64,000 nt of DNA. It comes from Melioribacteraceae bacterium. Lineage in GTDB: Bacteria > Bacteroidota > Ignavibacteria > Ignavibacteriales > Melioribacteraceae. The stretch lies in assembly GCA_027030245.1 (NCBI GenBank), contig JALVFE010000020.1:1-64000 (forward strand), read 5' to 3'. Below, one piece after another: positions 60,519-64,000 of this stretch. Under the pieces are notes generated by a model, which was not told where the DNA came from, made no database searches, and saw only the letters and a list, made by a program, of their open reading frames with translations. Made by a program: the position numbers and the translations under genes. Position 1 is the stretch's first letter; the number at the start of each line of letters is the position of its first letter.

Positions 60519-61427
60519 TTAATTTTTTAATTTGCTTAAAAAATGTTCGAATTCCAATAAATAATAATTTTTATCGATAAGTTCCTTTATTTTTGGTAGC
60601 ATTTTTTCCGTTTCCAATTCACCTTCTTTAATTATCTTTTTCGCAAACTTAAAATCCGCCCAACTTAACTTATTCACTTTTGGTTTTAAAATTAAATCTG
60701 CCCCTTTTAACCTTTCGTTTGACAAATGATAAGTGGAAATATCTTGAGCGCGGAAAACCACTTCTATCGCATTATTGAGCGGAGCGGTTAATTTGATATC
60801 GCGGGTAACGTCAACGGCAATCACTCTGTCGGCTCCCAATTCCCTTACTTTATTTACCGGAACGCTTTCCGCCGCATTACCGTCGATAAAAAGGGAAGAG
60901 CCGATTTTCACAGGCGGAAATATACCGGGAATTGCCGAACTTGCCATAATTATTTTTCTTAAACCGCCGGAAGTAAAATTAACTTCTTCGCCGTTCATTA
61001 TGTTTGTAGAAATTGCGGAAAATTTAACCGGGAGCGATTCAATTTTAGGATTGGGTAACAGAGAAAAAATTTTTTTCGTCACTTCTTTGCTGATAATCGA
61101 AATTTCATTTATGGCTTTTAATGCGGTTACGCGGTTCTGAATAAATTCCGCTATTTTATCGACAACTCCTTCATCATCTTTTTTATTTTCGCTCAAACTT
61201 TCCAGGTTCAATTCCTGTACAACCGGATGGTTCAATATTTCAAAAATATAATCTTCCACTTCTTGAGCATCGCGCAAATAAGCATACAACCCGCCGATAA
61301 CCGAGCCCATACTGCATCCGGTTATTGCGTGTATATCGATGTTTTCCCTCTCCAAAACTTTTAAAACCCCAATGTGTGCTAGACCGCGCGCACCGCCGCC
61401 ACCGAGAGCTATCCCTAATTTTGACAT
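60519..61427 (-). CDS. Patatin-like phospholipase (RssA/YlbK type)
   Basis: 302 aa. Oxyanion loop GGGGARGLAHIGVLKVLE, nucleophile elbow GCSMGS (Ser about 43), catalytic Asp in LFIDGNAAESVP (a DGN variant of DGG/DGA). C-terminal segment with DISTYHLSNERLKGADLILKP is RssA-like. Acyl hydrolase, cytoplasmic or membrane associated. It opens a minus-strand group with cmoB 66 bases upstream; sharing a transcript with the tRNA modification genes is uncertain. Confidence 0.9.
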   Translation of the reverse strand: MSKLGIALGGGGARGLAHIGVLKVLERENIDIHAITGCSMGSVIGGLYAYLRDAQEVEDYIFEILNHPVVQELNLESLSENKKDDEGVVDKIAEFIQNRVTALKAINEISIISKEVTKKIFSLLPNPKIESLPVKFSAISTNIMNGEEVNFTSGGLRKIIMASSAIPGIFPPVKIGSSLFIDGNAAESVPVNKVRELGADRVIAVDVTRDIKLTAPLNNAIEVVFRAQDISTYHLSNERLKGADLILKPKVNKLSWADFKFAKKIIKEGELETEKMLPKIKELIDKNYYLLEFEHFLSKLKN

Positions 61428-61492
61428 AAATTTTCCTCTGATTAATGAATTTCCATAACTTAAATATATATAAAACTTGCAACCTGATTTTG

Positions 61493-62455
61493 TTATTTAA
61501 CGGCAAGAACAATTGCTCTTTCCGGTGCGGGATATCCTTCTATGGTTTTTGTCCGGTCGGCCGGATCTAAAAAATCGGAAAACGATTCGTACTCCATCCA
61601 CTCGGTTTTCCGTTGTTCACCAGTTGTTGTTTTTGAAACATCGATTAACCTAATATCCCGGTACATATTTTCCGCCAACCATTCTTTCAATAAACTTATC
61701 GAAGGAATGTTTTTAACGTTACGCATTTTTGCGTATCTTCCTTTAGGTTGAAGAAGATTCGAATAACTTTCGTTTATAACAAGCGTTTCAAGTACAAGTT
61801 CTCCGCCGGGTTTTAACAGCTTATGAATATTGTTCAAATGGTTTAACGGGTCTTTCTGATGATATAAAACCCCCATTGAGAAAACGGTATCGTAGATTTC
61901 ATGAGTTAAAGGGAAATTCTCGAATCTGAGTGGTATAACCCAAACGGGAATATTCCCCAAATATTTTTTTACCGAAAGAAATTGAGCGGTGTAGAGTAAA
62001 TAGGAATCCAATCCGGTGACCGATTCCGCACCGGCGCCCAACATCTTCAAGGCAAAGTAACCGTTACCGCTCCCGATATCCAAAACGGTTTTGCCTTCAA
62101 GCGGTTTGATTTTATCCTTCAATCTGTTCCACTTCCAATCCGACCGCCATTCGGTATCGATGAAAATTCCAAAAAGCTCAAAAGGACCTTTCCGCCAAGG
62201 CATTAATTGTTTCAAACTGTTTTTTAAAAAATCGAGTGTTCCGGAATCCGTATCGGACTGTTTACCGATTATGATTTTATCGCTTAGCAAATCGATTGCA
62301 GAAGGAGAAATATCAGGAAGATTTTTAATCAACTTATTCCATTTTTCCCAATCGGCGCTTGCAAGTGATTGCTTGATTTGATTTTTAACCGTTTCGGTTT
62401 CTCCGGCGGAAAAGTAACGATTAATGAAAGCGTAAAATTCATCGAAGTAATTCAT
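61493..62455 (-). CDS. cmoB: tRNA U34 carboxymethyltransferase
   Basis: 320 aa. Rossmann methyltransferase motif VLDIGSGNGYFALKMLGAGA, then MGVLYHQKDPLNHL and LLKPGGELVLETLVI; N-terminal FELFGIFIDTEWRSDWKWNRL and YPAPERAIVLAVK near the end are CmoB-specific. The enzyme moves the carboxymethyl group of Cx-SAM to 5-hydroxyuridine at tRNA position 34, giving cmo5U. Start overlaps the stop of cmoA by four bases (ATGA), so the two are coupled and form one pathway. Confidence 0.96.
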   Translation of the reverse strand: MNYFDEFYAFINRYFSAGETETVKNQIKQSLASADWEKWNKLIKNLPDISPSAIDLLSDKIIIGKQSDTDSGTLDFLKNSLKQLMPWRKGPFELFGIFIDTEWRSDWKWNRLKDKIKPLEGKTVLDIGSGNGYFALKMLGAGAESVTGLDSYLLYTAQFLSVKKYLGNIPVWVIPLRFENFPLTHEIYDTVFSMGVLYHQKDPLNHLNNIHKLLKPGGELVLETLVINESYSNLLQPKGRYAKMRNVKNIPSISLLKEWLAENMYRDIRLIDVSKTTTGEQRKTEWMEYESFSDFLDPADRTKTIEGYPAPERAIVLAVK

Positions 62456-63192
62456 TTCGTAGCAATGATGGATGCGAAATTAAACAATTGATACCATAAA
62501 TCAACGTGATTGAATCTTGCGCGGTACAATCTGGAAAAATGAGTATCCAAAGTTTCGGGAATCAGCACATTTTCCAGGGCTTCGCGTTTCGCGCTTATTT
62601 CCAAATCGGAATAGCCGTGAAATTTTTTGAAATTGTGATACCGCTCGATTTGTCTCTTGTTTAAATCTTCGTCGTCGAAGGAAATTTTTTCCGAGAGAAT
62701 CAAGATACCGCCGGGCAACAAGCCATTGTAAATTTTTTCAATTAGTTTACTTCTCAACTCGACAGGAATAAATTGCAAGGTGAAGTTCAGAACAACCATG
62801 GAAGCATTTTGAATTTGAACGTCCATTATATCCGCGCAGATTAATTCTATCGGTGTAGGATAATTTCCGTTTTTAATTATTTCACGGCAACGGTTAATCA
62901 TCGGAAGGGAATTATCCACCGCAATTATTTTACATCCCGGTACGGAAACATTTTTTTGCATAACCAGCGAAGCGGCGCCGAGCGATGAACCGAGATCGTA
63001 TAAGTTGGTATTGGGTTTTGCGTGATATTTGGTAAGCATCCCGATAATTGAAATAATTGTTCCGTAACCAGGAATCGAGCGGCGGAGCATGTCCTCGAAT
63101 ACATCGGCAACTTTTTCATCGAAAGTGAAATCAACTATTTTGTCGATAGGTTCATTAAAAATTGTGTCCTTCTTCCAATTCTTATCTTCCAT
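62452..63192 (-). CDS. cmoA: Carboxy-SAM synthase
   Basis: 246 aa from ATG 63192; a longer frame from 63342 overlaps the upstream gene and is rejected because CmoA is about 247 aa and begins with a short acidic stretch like MEDKNWKKDTIF. Motifs LRRSIPGYGTIISIIGML, YDLGSSLGAASL, VVLNFTLQFIP and LLPGGILILSEK identify CmoA, which makes carboxy-S-adenosylmethionine from SAM and prephenate for CmoB. cmoB follows with a 4-base overlap. Confidence 0.95.
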   Translation of the reverse strand: MEDKNWKKDTIFNEPIDKIVDFTFDEKVADVFEDMLRRSIPGYGTIISIIGMLTKYHAKPNTNLYDLGSSLGAASLVMQKNVSVPGCKIIAVDNSLPMINRCREIIKNGNYPTPIELICADIMDVQIQNASMVVLNFTLQFIPVELRSKLIEKIYNGLLPGGILILSEKISFDDEDLNKRQIERYHNFKKFHGYSDLEISAKREALENVLIPETLDTHFSRLYRARFNHVDLWYQLFNFASIIATK

Positions 63193-63250
63193 TGTTTGTC
63201 CGATTTTATATAAAGACCAACGGAAAATTAAACAATCTTTTATAAAATTA

Positions 63251-64000
63251 TCAACGCACGGAAACGTAACCGCCCGGAATTCCGTTTTTGGAAAGGACAA
63301 TCTGCCATAATTGATTTTTGCGTGCCCGGAAAGCCCCCGCACATGAAAGCAAAAAATATTTCCACATTTTGTAAAACCTTTCGTCGTAATTCGATTTTAT
63401 CTTGTCCCAATTTCTTGTAAAGTTATCATGCCAAGCCATTAAAGTTTTATCGTAATCCGCTCCGAAGTTGTGCCAGTCTTCCATCACAAATAATTTCTCA
63501 ATGTTTTTCCCGATTTGAGCGATCGATGGCAGCATACCGTTCGGAAAAATATATTTGTGTGTCCATGCGTCCGTGGAATGCGTGGAAACGTTACTCCCGA
63601 TTGTATGAAGCAGAAACAGTCCGTCGTCTTTTAACGCGTTGTGGGCAACTTTAAAGAACGTTCGATAATTTTTATATCCAACATGTTCAAACATTCCGAT
63701 GGATACGATTCTGTCGAACTTTTCGTTAATCGTCCGGTAGTCGGTCAACCTGAATTCGACGGGCAACCCTTTACACAGTTCTTTTCCCAAAGCGACTTGC
63801 TCTTTCGAAACTGTAACTCCTACAACGCTAACGCCGTATTTTTCCGCTGCGTATTTTCCGAACGCGCCCCAACCGCAACCGATATCGAGAACTTTCATTC
63901 CGGGTTGCAGTTGTAATTTTCTACAAATCATTTCGAGTTTATTTTCTTGGGCTTCATCCAAGTTATTTGCATTTTTCCAATACCCGCAACTGTAGTTCAT
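63251..64000 (-). CDS. cfa: Cyclopropane-fatty-acyl-phospholipid synthase, C-terminal part
   Basis: 249 visible codons; the frame runs past base 64000 and the visible Met is internal, since YSCGYWKNANNLDEAQENKL corresponds to the middle of Cfa. VLDIGCGWGAFGKYAAEKYGV (SAM site), SIGMFEHVGYKNY and TWKHKYIFPNG-like AWTHKYIFPNGMLPS, then RNWDKIKSNYDERFYKMWKYFL, are Cfa-specific. Adds a methylene bridge to unsaturated acyl chains of membrane phospholipids. 58 bases upstream of cmoA on the same strand. Confidence 0.95.
   Translation of the reverse strand: MNYSCGYWKNANNLDEAQENKLEMICRKLQLQPGMKVLDIGCGWGAFGKYAAEKYGVSVVGVTVSKEQVALGKELCKGLPVEFRLTDYRTINEKFDRIVSIGMFEHVGYKNYRTFFKVAHNALKDDGLFLLHTIGSNVSTHSTDAWTHKYIFPNGMLPSIAQIGKNIEKLFVMEDWHNFGADYDKTLMAWHDNFTRNWDKIKSNYDERFYKMWKYFLLSCAGAFRARKNQLWQIVLSKNGIPGGYVSVR

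Noticed and set aside
63193-63342. 50-residue N-terminal extension of CmoA
   Set aside because: It overlaps the cfa gene in another frame, and CmoA is normally about 247 aa, matching the ATG at 63192.

Overview
The window looks like a piece of chromosome from a low-GC member of the Ignavibacteria/Chlorobi branch of the Bacteroidota. The evidence is two secreted proteins with the Ignavibacteria-style C-terminal type IX secretion sorting domain (NYPNPFNP motif), the order thrS-infC-rpmI-rplT-pheS-pheT-zapA-rny, Bacteroidota-type promoter spacing before a tRNA operon, and many dispersed TGTCATTCCGAA-type palindromic repeats. No rRNA genes, CRISPR array or complete insertion sequence was found.

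Left end (1-2980): the start of an IS3-family transposase with its IS end, then a short accessory segment that reads like an integron cassette array without an integrase: a GIY-YIG nuclease, a small gene broken by an in-frame TGA, and a reversed RelE/ParE-Phd toxin-antitoxin pair, separated by attC-like folded sites. It ends beside a partial copy of the neighbouring tRNA-Met. Then (3165-12495) comes the core translation/cell-division block: tRNA-Leu, tRNA-Val, a terminator, thrS, infC (AUC start), rpmI, rplT, pheS, pheT, a small coiled-coil gene, zapA, a probable 6S RNA and rny.

12.5-18.4 kb holds three secreted proteins (one with dockerin-like repeats, one with a type IX sorting signal), a 126-bp MITE-like element, a small membrane protein, mltG and an Ig-like lipoprotein. 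18.4-31 kb is a coherent uptake unit on the minus strand: sensor kinase, NtrC-type regulator, a good sigma-54 promoter, an outer-membrane porin, an ABC transporter of the branched-chain amino acid class and a CBS-ACT protein, followed upstream by an MFS transporter and 1.2 kb of repeats. 32.1-38 kb is again core: tRNA-Leu-tig-clpP, and clpC, a pterin dehydratase and pyrE.

38.4-52 kb is an AT-rich accessory island. It has an ECF-like sigma factor, a membrane zinc-finger anti-sigma factor and, convergent with it, an exported TPR-CHAT caspase-like protease, plus unknown genes and a lipoprotein/beta-barrel gene split at an A9 run. Three promoters in this island share an identical bipartite motif, TTTCTCCA-N18-TCTAATA, which I propose is read by the local sigma factor. 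Next to it lies a TPR/zinc-ribbon gene group with one decayed member.

52.2-56.4 kb is a mosaic: a type IX secreted beta-propeller-like protein carrying an in-frame palindrome, a lipoprotein, a 5'-truncated PKD-like fragment and an orphan HigA antitoxin between duplicated repeats. 56.4-64 kb has an RsbU-like phosphatase, a PduS/PduT-like microcompartment electron-transfer pair interrupted by repeats and a broken 23S-IVS-type gene, a patatin, cmoB-cmoA (tRNA wobble modification) and a cyclopropane-fatty-acid synthase running off the window.
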